Positions 41,701-54,300 of a DNA stretch of 64,000 bases are shown here, piece by piece. Numbering within the stretch: the stretch's first letter is position 1; the number at the start of each line of letters is the position of its first letter. The translations under genes and the position numbers were made by a program. The DNA lies in assembly GCA_028564675.1 (NCBI GenBank), contig JAOVVO010000227.1, positions 46,220 to 110,219 of the forward strand, written 5' to 3'. Under the pieces are notes generated by a model. That model did not search any database. It was not told the origin of the DNA and worked only from the letters and a program-made list of their open reading frames with translations. The DNA comes from Onchocerca lupi. Taxonomy: Eukaryota; Nematoda; Chromadorea; Rhabditida; Onchocercidae.

Positions 41701-42264
41701 ATAACAAAGACAATAAAATGAATTCACAAAGCAAATTAGCCATTCCTTGTTAGAATTTAAGTTAGCAAAGAATCTAGATAATACATGGATTTTCAATAAT
41801 GAATAGTGCAAAACTCTTCAAAAACAGATATAAAAAAAGGGAATATTAAAAATTTAGTAGTTGGATTAATAATATGGAGATCAAAAGAATCATGCAACAG
41901 GAATGAAGTGTAACCAATTTCTTTATTTTTAAAGATTGACATACTATACCTTAATTTGAATAAATTTAAAATTTCTTTCGCAAAATTTTTCTCAATAATC
42001 TTATAAATGTTGTTAAAGAAATTCATCTTTTTCTGCTATACCTTCTTACGACTTTTCGAAGACCAATTTTACTTTAATAAAATTCAATTTTTTTGCCTAT
42101 TACTGACCAAGTTCAACTACTGCACTGCTTTATTCCAATAAGTCTACAACTACTCAATTTCTGCATAAGAAATATCAGAAAAAGGATTTCAACTTACAAG
42201 TTCAAAAAAAGATTTCAATCTTCACATAAATGAATTAGACAACAATAACGCGAAATATTTAAAA

Positions 42265-42307
<43 letters not shown>

Positions 42308-45300
42308 AAGTGTATTTCCACATTTTTTCACAACTAATGAAACTAACGAGTGTATTGAGCATGTGGAACATTTTTTCCGTAACTGATTCTAAAATACTTT
42401 TATATTAAAACATTGACTAGATACTATATTTTGAAATAGAACAACAAAATATGAACTTTTCGATGAGGAACATCGAAAACTGAATTGCAGTGCACAAAAA
42501 AACAAATTAATGCTATGAGTCAACAGTATATATTTGATGTACCTCTTTTTGTGTTGAAGTACATAGAGATAGAGTTCTCTGAAACGATTTTCTGGGCATG
42601 TAATTCCGAAAAAAAAAAAAAAAGTTATTTGAAAAAAAGAAAAAAAAAGTTAATAATTTATCATTTTACTGAAGATAAAAAATAATATACGTAACTTGCC
42701 CGTAGTTTTACATTCAAAGTCAGCTCTCTCAAAAAAGTAACGATAAAGAAAATTCCAAATGCAAGATAGGAATATCTACCTGAATCCAAGACGGATTATT
42801 GTTCTGGGTAATAGTAATTGCAATAGGAAATTTAACTTTACAAAACAAAAAATCTATGGCTGATATTTTGATTGATATTTTAAAATTGCCTGAATTTTTC
42901 ATACATGTTTTAATAGATATATTTTAAGCAGAAATTGTCTTTCACCAGGTATCATATCATTTTTTAAGCATCAATCTTACTATTTACGGTAGTATTAGTT
43001 TTCAGCGGCCTATAACTGCATCTCTTTAGGTCAAGCATATTGCATAATAATTACCTATCTGGTATCTTACAAGATATGCATTTAATCCTCAATCATCGCT
43101 GAAAAAGGTCCTTGACATTCTATTACTAATACTTTGTATTAATTTAACACTGATTTATAATGTAATCTAATTTCTCATCTTCATCCCTTCGGCTAAGCGA
43201 TTAGTTTAACTGAATCGATTCCAAAATCAAGATAGTCAAGAAATGAAGTACACAAAAAACGATGCATAAGGACCCAAGCAGTGCAAATTATTCATTAAAG
43301 GATAGTTCCTTTCTCACAGGAATGACAGATGGATGCTCAGAAAAGGACAAAGGTCATGAATAGGAAGTGTTTCACTGTTCCACCAATAATCAACACTCAC
43401 AGACATATACATATATCTACATATTTATATCTAACTGTATATATATAGTATATCAGTATATATATATATATAATTTCCGAAATTTATAAGAAATTATATA
43501 TAATTATAAGAAGAAATTATATATAATTATAAGAAAAAATTATAAGAAATTATATATAATTTCCGTTTATAGTGAATGTTGCTGGTAAGATCACGCAATC
43601 GCTGACTATTTTCAATAGACTGAAAGATAAAATGCTCAGCAGAAAAAGTCGTAAATAAATGGGAATAGCACAATCGCCAGATTCAAATTTGAAAACTTCG
43701 AAGATGAGAATCTGTGGTTTACAAAATTGGAAAAAAATGCATTAAATCAATGTGTTTAAGAATAGGATCCGAAAAAGTTTATTGAAATCTAATATAATTT
43801 AATTCCGATATAAGTTTATTTGGTGTCAAAATCGGCAGGATCTTATGACTTACTTCTATTTAAAAATTTTGTTTAAAGCATGCGACATCATATGCTTCCA
43901 AATTAAAACGCAAACTTACTATCTCAATACATTTATCTAATGCAATATCGCTTTATTAAGCAACTTAATTTAAACTAACAGAAAGCAAGAATGATGACAG
44001 CGATCACGCAGAGGATGGACTGATATCATAAAGACGAAAAGGATATTTATTAGAGGCAGTTACCAGTCATGAATCTGACAGAACAAGAAACTTCATATTA
44101 AAAAGTTTCCTTCATATTTTCATTTCCACTGGCTTTCAACTTTTTATCATCTAAAATCCGAAAGTAGAATTAGAGTTTCCCAATATTCAGAGAAAGAATG
44201 GCTGCAAGGAAACCTAATTAATCACTAGAAATACAAGATGTATCATGTGAACAATTATGTGAATAAAGGACATTAAAGGACAATGGCGGAAAATGCAGAG
44301 AATGAAAGAATGCGAAGTACTACACTAACCTTGACCCATCAGTGCCAGACTTTGTAATTGCATGCTCGTACAACAGCGTGTAATTGCAATTGGTAAAACA
44401 AGATTCGTCTGAAGTTCTTCGCTGTAAATCAAACGAATCATAGAAAATAAATTTCTTCATGCATTCAAGTCTTTTTTTTGTCATTTCAAAATTCTATTTT
44501 CCATTTTAAATTTAATCATAACAAGCAAGAGATGAATACTGGGGTAAATGAAAGGCGAATTTATAAAAACTAATATATAGGTATAACAAAATCAAATATT
44601 AACATAAGTTGTTTTTTTTTTCTTTTTTTTTCAGTGGAAACTTCTACAATCTTTCCTTTTCAATATATTAGTGCAATCCTGTGTAATATTCCTAATTTTA
44701 AAATGAATCTTCTATTCAAAATGCATTTCTGATCTATCGAGTATTTGACATTAATTTTACCGATAGCTACTTCTAACTTTGGCACTATTCTATAAAATTA
44801 AACCGCAGAGAAATATAAACAGCTAAAGATGATATTCGATTTATCAATATGTCTTATGTCCAAAAAGCCAAAAAAAGAATTTTGCTAAAGCATAATATAC
44901 TCATACTATCCTAAACGTCCAAGATTACACAGTACATTCACTATTCCTAATCCTGATAATTTTAAGAATGTTCTTTTGAAGGAAAAGATTTCAATAAAAA
45001 TACAATAATATATTTCAAAAATGCAATTCGAATTTTAAAACTTTTGGAACACAAAATTTCGGATTTTGTCGGAAATACTTGGACGTGATATCCAAAAATT
45101 TGAACTTACCCATTGAGACAGTAGTGTTCAATCAATAAAGGAAGCGATTTAAAGTAGTAAGGTGATGACTCTATACGTACATTTCTGTCTGGACCGGCTG
45201 ATTCAATAAGGTAATGATCGATATCGGACGTTAAGCCAGGAGGTGAACGAATACTTAATGCCATTGCATTAGGTTTTGATGATGACCTCACGATAAAAGC

Positions 45301-48300
45301 CTAAAAATATTTACTGGAATAAATTTATTTAATTTTGCAAAATATTCGATATGGAAAATTTAAGAGATAATGACTATGATTGATGGGAATGTGAAAATTT
45401 CAAATTAACCTTGAAATTTGCACGTCAGATCAATTCATAGATATAATGAAAGCAACGAAGCATAGACATTCTAAAATCCTAATCAAACTGCCAGAATGCA
45501 CTATTTTTATGATCTGTTTATGAAAAATGATTTTCTCATTTGAATTTAAAGAATGGCTGAATTATTTATCTTATGTGCAATTACCCCTTCTTTCATTGGA
45601 CGAAGTAAATGGGAAGCAGTAGAACGCCCAATATGCTGCAGATACCAAATGGGATGTGTGCGGATAATTTGCTCCAGCAACGTGATCTCTTTTTCACTTC
45701 CAGTTTTTGAGCCATCTTGATTTTTTCCTTTATGGTTTGATGGCTGCAAATATACTGAATTATATCTGAACTTGAAGAAGTGCGTTATTTCTTCATCAAT
45801 ATCTATTTTATTGAAAAAAAAAAAAAAAAAGCTCAACTACTTAACAAAAGAAGGAATACCTCTCATTTTAGTTTGTCTAATTTTACTACTTATTACTGCT
45901 TGTATGTACATTTTGACAGAAAAAATTTCATACTTAACACTTCTCAAGAAATGCTTTGACTAACATTAACTTACTTCAACAAATTTGCTTTTTCTTCTAT
46001 CTTTTGATGAATTTGTGTATCTATCACACTGTACTGCTGTAGATTTCTTCATACGACCGATGCTTATTTGGAAATTTGGCGATGGTTTAGGATGCTGAAA
46101 TAATAATCGAAAATAAACATTTTGACTTGGTCTCTTCAATATGAACCTAATGAAATAACTGATCAATATAGGAACTAGGACTCTTCATGAATAGATCATA
46201 TAAAGAGAATAAACACTGTTAGAAAAAAACAAAAAGTTGAACACAACTAAAAGCAGTTTCATTTTTTCAGCGTATCTTCATTCTAATTCTCAAATTGCGA
46301 AATATCCAAATTAATTTTTTAAAATATTAAAACCATTTCTTCCAGGAAGCCGATGCCGAGTCAGTCAAAAAGGTTTTACACAACAGTTTGAAAAATAAAA
46401 CATAGCTCTTCATGTTGTTGTTCGCCGACGGCCATTTCAACCCGTCGATGACTAATTCTGAGCAATGATTTGTTCCCACACAATAATTTTGCTTTCGCAA
46501 ACAGGAAATGACCTCAGTATACACTGATATTCAAAAATTTCAATAAATACAAGTCTGCTATTAAAGCGATTTGAAGCTTTATTAAACTTTGATGAAAAAG
46601 AGTGGTAAATTAGCAGTTCATTTAAAACCGGAAATAATGAGAAGTAAGGCTTACATCTATAGTTGTTGAAGCTGGTATGTCGACAATTGGACTACTTGTA
46701 CATTCTTTTGGAATACATTTACTCATGGCTGTCGTCGGTACCGCTTGATCAGGAAACTACAAAAATCTTAAATAAGATATCACTTAATTTTCTTTGATTG
46801 TCCATAATCACATTGTCTATTTTTCCTTCTCATAGTCAAAATATTCTAATAAAAAGTACCAGTCAAAATCAAACAACTATTATATTCGAGATATGAACAG
46901 CTAAAAAAATCACATTGTTAATGACACACGTATAATAGAAATGGATGAACAACAATCCCCAACTGCCTGAAATATACTTTATAAAGGATTGCAAATCTAT
47001 CGTTCTCAACTTTCAAATTTATCAAACTCACTAGATTCCAAATAATTTTGAAACCTGCATTAAATTCCAATAAACAGTAACCTTGTTTGTGACGAGATGA
47101 ATAGATCCGTCATCGATGATGAAGGCTTCACGTTTCTTACTCATATTCATATCAGCAACTGTTGTTATTGAGTCGTCGTTGTTGTTTTGATTATTTCCCT
47201 CTTCTCTGACTAATTGATCATCATTTTCCAAACTATCTGTTAAATGACTGATTTTCAAATTTCAAAGTCATACATTTCAAAGAAAACAATCAAACAAGTA
47301 GGAAAAGAATCCAGAAATCAATATCATTGTTAATTTTGATTTTTTTTTTCCCTAAAAAAAAACTTGCCAATTTATAGAGTAAGAAAAGAAAAAAAGATTT
47401 CAGTTAATAGGAAGAGTTAAGAAAATGGGAAAATTCTTCAAGTGTCTATCGATTTTCAACATCTCCTATTGTATCTCTACTACTGCAAAAATTTTCATAG
47501 AGAACGAAAATTCGCTCAATAATAAATCTTTTAATTATTCACCAAAATAATGATAAAAAATGGATAAAGAATGAGAAGGATTGAAAGCAAGAATTAAAAT
47601 GTTTAATAAAAAAAAAATGTATAGATTCAAGGATGGCAAATTATCGGTAGATGTGAACCTGGGCATATTTGATCTATCAAATGCATTCTTGTTGACTGAA
47701 AATGGAATACTGCTTGAAAATTCTCAATCTTCTAAATATACCAAATGAATTATAGGTTAAGGAAAAAGATCTTAAGTTTTCATGTTGTAATAATGAGATG
47801 CTTTCTTTTCCATTGCAAACAAATACAACTGCTTAGAACTCAGTCCCATAATTTATCACTAATTTGGCAAGAAGGCTTGTCACCTCCACGTCATTCACGT
47901 CACCTCCACCAATACAAACGTCAAATAACGGGATTATCAATAGATAGATGGAAGAATTCAATGGAAGAAGAACATTGATTGCCCGTTTATTTTATCAAGT
48001 CATTTCGATGATAATACGTGTCAGAAAAGGAGTCATCAAGATGCTATAGTTCGTCCTCGACCGTGTTGATTTATTTAACGCTAAAAACGATATAATAAAT
48101 AATATGTAATTGTACAATATGAGGTACTGTGAAGTACATCGAGTTGACAATATTGAAAAGGTGGAATAAAACATCGGATGGATGTTTGACACTTCTATGA
48201 ATGATAGAGGTGTTAAGATGTGGTGCTACTTTATCAATTTAAATTTCCTCAGATTTCACAAATCTTAAAGTTCGAGTTTCAAAGATAAATATCAATATTA

Positions 48301-51300
48301 CAAGGATAGAACTGATCACCATCAATCCAATCGACTGAATAAGAAAGAGATTGTAGAGCCAGGACAGGGGGATTTGTAATCCCTCGTAGATTGGGACAAT
48401 TTGCCTGACATTTCTTCTTCTCTCAAGAACAGTTGGTCGTACATAATATCCTTTCATCAGTCTGAATCTTTCCCCTGCTCCCTGTCTATCTGTTATAAAA
48501 TCATTTAATATTGAAATTTATGTCATTTCGAACGATAAATTCAATACAGAATGCGGAATATACAAGGACTGTCCTCTCAAATGGCATGACAAACTTGGAG
48601 TATCAACCTTCTTGTTGACAATATTTCTAGGAGTTTGAAGAACTGATCATCATCAATCGATTGGATAAGCATAGGAAAAGACGGTCAGTTCACATTCGTC
48701 AGTATCGAAAATGAAATGATATATGTCAAGGAATGCTCATATTAAGAGAATAACTATTCATCCAAAAATCACAGCAATTTTCATTCTCAAATTTCAAATC
48801 ACTTCTTTCATCGATCATTATTGTTTACTTCATTAGCAAAAGCAAGATATTATCATATCATAGGAGGAAATTTTCTAATATCAATTTCGATTCATCGGAA
48901 AAACATGCATGCATGACGGTGAAGAACTGGTTTTTGTCACAATCCTTTATGCTACTGCATGCATGCATTATACATAATTAGCATTCTTCATCACTTCAAA
49001 AGGTGGCACCGACAATTATCGCAGATGAATGATCCAAATTTATATAAATAAAAAGTTGTCACTAATGTGCAGGAGTAGAGAGGAAAAGGAAAAAATATTG
49101 GGATTGCGAGAAGTGAAGAGAAACAGATCACTTCGAAAACATGCAATTTGTGTTTCCAGCAAAGTTTCTAATTTTGTAAGCATTTTCAAAGCTATTAGCC
49201 GGCATCCATCCAGATTCTTCCTCATGAAGGAGAAACAAAATGAAAAGCCAGAACTGTCTTATGATTTCATTTTCATCTGAGACTTCTATTCAATCAATAT
49301 TACGTAACTATCGTGTAAGCGTATTGTAGAATGGTGAAAACTTTTACTTTAGATGATGCATGAGTGAGAAACGTTAGCTTGGCTAACTATGCCTTCTAAC
49401 AACTTTTTAAGTTATTTATAAATAAGTTGAATGAAGTTCAAAATGAAAATGTCCTTTCCCTGTCCAAAATTAAAATAATGGGAGGTTTTTATCCTATTGT
49501 GCCCGTCTTAACAACCTTGTTTCGACAATTTGAAAAAATGAAATCCCATCATGAAAAAGTTTCATTTTTTTGGCGACTGTTTAAAAATTGTGAAAGTTTA
49601 TAAAAAGTGCATATCGTTGTGAACTGTCAATGAAGATATCATTAATATTTACTATTAAATTTAAATGCATTAATGCATCATTTTATGATAACATTATCTG
49701 TTTCGACGTCTGATACGAATTATCACGAAATAATTCATCTGGATAACTGATAAAAGATGATCGCAAAATATTAAATTAAATTTTACATTTTATCTGTTAC
49801 ATATCTTCTTAAAGATAAACGTTATCTCCACGATTTATAATTTGAATTAATTAGAAGATTGACCTATTATTCGTAAACTATCCTCTCTCTCTCTCTCTAT
49901 TCTTGGACTTTTAAACAATGTTCTTCTGCTCTGCTCAGATAGCAGAATCTTCGAATACCAATTAAGTTGATTAAAAAATACAAATAAATGGAAAAGGCAT
50001 AAATCTGATTAAAAATGCAACAGAGAAAAATCTAAAAAAAAATTGTATTGTAAATGAATGAAGTTTTCACGGATCTGAATTGCAGCTCTTTTGAAAATTA
50101 CGAAACTTAGCAAATATCTGTCACGAATAAGAACAAATTAAGAATATTTTTCCAACATATCATTTTCGTTATTTTCTCAAGAAAAATGAAAATGAAATGA
50201 CAGACAAACAATCTATTCATAGTTATCAGCTCATTTAACACGAGCAATCATTTTTCTCCAAACTTATTCTCATCACTCTCATATGTCGATTATCAAAGCT
50301 ACTTTACAGTGCGAATGTTAATTCAATTTTCCAAATGTTTATTTTGATGATTTCAACAAAATAAACTGGAAAACGATAAAAATTTTAAGACAAATTTAAA
50401 AATAGTGCTGAATTGACCAAAAAAAAAAAAAGCATTAACAACAAAAAATTTCATTTTTTTAAAGAATAAAGAATCCTGACATGCTAACTATAAAATCAGA
50501 TTCATTTCTACAATAAAACTGTCAATTCTTCACATGATTCGATTGATGGATTTAAAATGAAAGAAACCGGAATATTATGCAAATTAGCTGGGAGGAGTCG
50601 AAATTTTTTCAAAGTCAAATAGAGAAGAGATTTTGAAAAGATCGGGAGGAAATACTGATCCATCTCATTATTATCAGTAAAGCATCAGGTGGCACTGCGT
50701 ATGAGATATATGGAAGGCAGATGATATCTGATCATTAATCAACAACCGCCCAATAATAATATGCGAACAGAATAAACCACAACAAAGATAATGGAAGCTT
50801 TCTGAACCCTTTCAGCCCCACATCAAATAATGATGAAATCATTAATCAACAACCGATCAATATGATCTAATCATCAATCAACAAACGATAAATAATAATG
50901 TACGAACGGGATAAACCACAACAAAGATGATGAAGCTTTCTGAATTACGAATCAAATAATGCCCATAAGCAGTTAGTAGAGAATTATTTTCAGTAAACAA
51001 CGGGAACTTCCATTTCCTCGAATATTGAAAAGAATGGAAAGTAAGTAGGAAATTTCCACGGGAACTCTTTGAAGGAGCCGGAAATCGATTTTACTTTCTC
51101 TAATAATTCTAAAAGTAATCAGTTAATTATCCTTTATCAAGCAAAAATCAGCATAGATGAAGCGAAGATGATAAAGAAGAAGCCAAGAAAAAGAGGAAAG
51201 TTTGAATTCCTGTCAACATTAATGAAATACTAAAATTATTTCCTATGGGAAAAGCACAATCACTTGAAGACCCTCACATTTCGGCACAAAAAACACTTGT

Positions 51301-54300
51301 CTATCCATTGGTCAAGATGTTTATTTATTCTTTTCTCTCTCTAAAGCATTTAGCCATCTCTCTCAAAACGTTTTTTCTCTCTTAAAAAAAAACTAATAGA
51401 TGAGAACTTATTCACTGCTAAGACCAATCACCAACTGACGTTGTCAACTAATGAACCAATCATCGTAAAAGTCTAATTTGCATATTCCTTCTTACTACTA
51501 ACTTCAAGGCCATCATGCGGACTTAATTAACATATTTCAACAATGTGACTAAATTCCGCAAATTTCCGAATTATGGAATTCAAATGAGAAAGTCTTTTGA
51601 ATTTATTATATTTTTGGCGCATTTTCGGTCCATCATCTAAACCTTATTACAAAACGCACAGGTCTTCTAATTTTGCTACCCTTGGAATTTTCTTTGATCT
51701 TGTGTCAAATTAAAACCACATGATTACAAATTAATTAAATCAGAAGAATGAGTCGTAGAATTCGAAAAAGTTATTGTGGATAATTTGGAGAAGTTCTATC
51801 AATTACTCGGACTTATAAAATTTCCAAAAATTCTTGCAAATAAATTTTAAAAATGCATCATCCATTAAGCAAGAATGGAAAGGTGAAAGGTCAAAAATAG
51901 CTGTGCAAAGAGGAGAGAAAAAAAGATGACAGTGAAGAGATATTATTTGTAGAAGAACAAAACTACTGGTCACGAATAGATGGATGGACAGAGAGAGACA
52001 GCTGAATAAGAAGAATATGTTGATCATTGATTGTACTACTGACCAAGAAGTGAAGGTGGTGTCGATCGAGATGGATCGATGACAGATGCGGATATGTGCA
52101 GAACAAACAGAAGTGCCACCAGCAAACAGAACAGATGACACTTCACGATGAGGAAATGTTTGGACAACGAGGAGAAGCAACAGAAATCATGCAAAGAAAT
52201 GGGAAAGAGGAAAGATTTGACGAAAACCATTTGGAAACAAAATTAAGACAAGCTGAGATTGATGTTATCTTTGTCACGTATGTCTTGTTGAGACGAAAGA
52301 TAGATATTTTAAGGCGTAATGTTCAATCATATTTGCTCGATGAAGTTAAAACAGGAAATAAATCGTTGATCAATATTGACAATTGCCCCAACAATAGACG
52401 TATCGTATTTATCGTAAGCTTATATACTTCACGTATACGTGTTATATTCCACGTATATAAATTATGATAAATACTTGGCAGAATTATAATAAATTGCTCC
52501 ATAAACAGCTTATGAAAGAAGGAAAGTTCTGTGATGCAAGCGCCTAATTATTCATCACAATTTATTCGTTGACTGAATCATCGATGGAATCATTGCTTGC
52601 GTCGTCTTTCGCGCACTTTGAACTCTCCGATGGGAAAGAAGTCTGGTATCTGATGGTTCAGATTCTGAGAGGTTTGAAGAAAAGGAGGAAGGAAACGGGT
52701 GCGATGATAATTTGTTATGATATGTTATCTACACCTGCGCATCTCTCTTCAAACAAACGATAAATCGTCATTCTGCCATTTCGTTGAAGCAACGATTTTA
52801 GAAGGGAAAGGATTGAAAGATATTTACTCAACAAATAAGAAAAAGATATTTACTCAGCAAATAAGCGAAAAATATTTACTCGACAAATAAGAAAAGGACA
52901 TTTGCTCAGCAAATAAGGGAATGATACTTACTCAACAAATAAGAGAAAGATATTTACTCAACAAATAAGGGATATTTACTCAGTAAATAAGGCAGAAATA
53001 TTTCTATTGCTTAGTATAGCAAATCACTCATTCAATACGAGTAAAAACTAACGAATTCACTAATTCATAAAAATTGTGATTAATAAGTGAATAACTTTCC
53101 TAAATTAATGATTTTTTTTTTTACAATTATTAGTGATTTTTTTTTTTTTTTTTTAAGTATGAATAAGGATAGAAGAATCTCGATAAATTTTACATCTCTT
53201 GAATAGTACAAGTTCAATTCGGGAACCGATCATCACAGACAACAGGATTAAGAGATTAAAATGAATAAAAATATCTGTAGCAAAGAATAAACTAATCAAA
53301 ATCAAATGGAAAAGTAAAACTTAAAAATTAATAATAATCGTCTGCGAATTTCAAAATCGGATCGATATAGAAGTAAATTTAGCAAAGATCTACAAAATGC
53401 ACTCAGTACTATGTAAACGAAGGAGTATTCTGGAAAAGCTATTGTGAATAATATATAATTTACTCTTTTAATCGATGAAATGAATAAACATCATTTAGCT
53501 ATGGAAGCAGGACAATGAATATAAACTTGGAGTTATCGATCAAAATGAAACTAGCCAGTGAAAGTTTTTCCGGCAGAGACTTTAATCTATCATGACCTTT
53601 TTGTCTTCAATTTAAATTCATTTCTAGGCATATGGTATCATGGTCTGAAGAAATCGAAAATATTTAACTGCCATATAAGTTATTAATGAGCTAAGAAAAT
53701 TAAACAGCACAGCGTTAATTCCAGAAACTTGCTTTAAAACTTAATATTAGAACAGCGAATACACGTTTTAACTGAAAATTTTCCCAGATTTTTAGAAATT
53801 GAATCGTACCATAGGAATTCTAAATGAAAAAGAAATGAGCTATTTGTTAAATCGCAACTGAGTAAGCCTTTTCTATTAACTTACTTAAAAAAGATAAGAT
53901 GAAACTTCTGTATTTTGAATGGTTGCAATATTTTGAAATTTCCAAGGTATGATCATCATCTAGTGATCAGATTTTTTTGTGATTTAGTAATTCTGAAGCC
54001 ATATAATGTTTTCCATCTCACCTTCCATCATTTAATTCAGCTTTATTTAATGTAAAACTAATTTTCATTAAAATTAATCTAGCAACATAAAACGAGGAAA
54101 AACATTAAATCACTTTTACCGGTGCTTGCTTAATCAATGCATATTCTTCAGCCTTTTTAAATTAAATCTGAATTGAAATTTGAAAAACTAGAAGAGACGA
54201 AGAAATTTTTTTGAAACTATAGGAAATGAAAATCAAACGAATGCTGCATGATAGTTTGCAAAATAGCATTCAAAAAAATCCTTTCTGAGCAAATGTTTGA

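Larger units (their letters stand above)
35998..44329. other. 8.3-kb intron 7 of RIN gene
   Basis: Intron between the last SH2 exon (44421-44330) and the DFW exon (35997-35797). It contains a candidate pair of alternative 5' exons (36897-37234), a long hairpin (36241-36320), a 36-bp tandem duplication (38070-38141), a 42-nt poly-A run (38750-38791) and AT-rich simple repeats (42273-42300 and 43466-43565). Otherwise no exon is apparent. Confidence 0.6.

Noticed and set aside
46327..46524. 65-codon minus-strand frame between RIN exons 3 and 4
   Set aside because: Exons 3 and 4 join in phase without it; no acceptor in the needed phase gives an open exon through to a donor.
48900..48970. Two GCATGCATGC blocks about 50 bp apart
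   Set aside because: Self-complementary simple sequence; no further pairing or repeat structure around them.
52815..52992. Regular repeat array considered as CRISPR
   Set aside because: The repeats are contiguous with only about 5 variable bases and no unique spacers, and the host is eukaryotic; it is a minisatellite.
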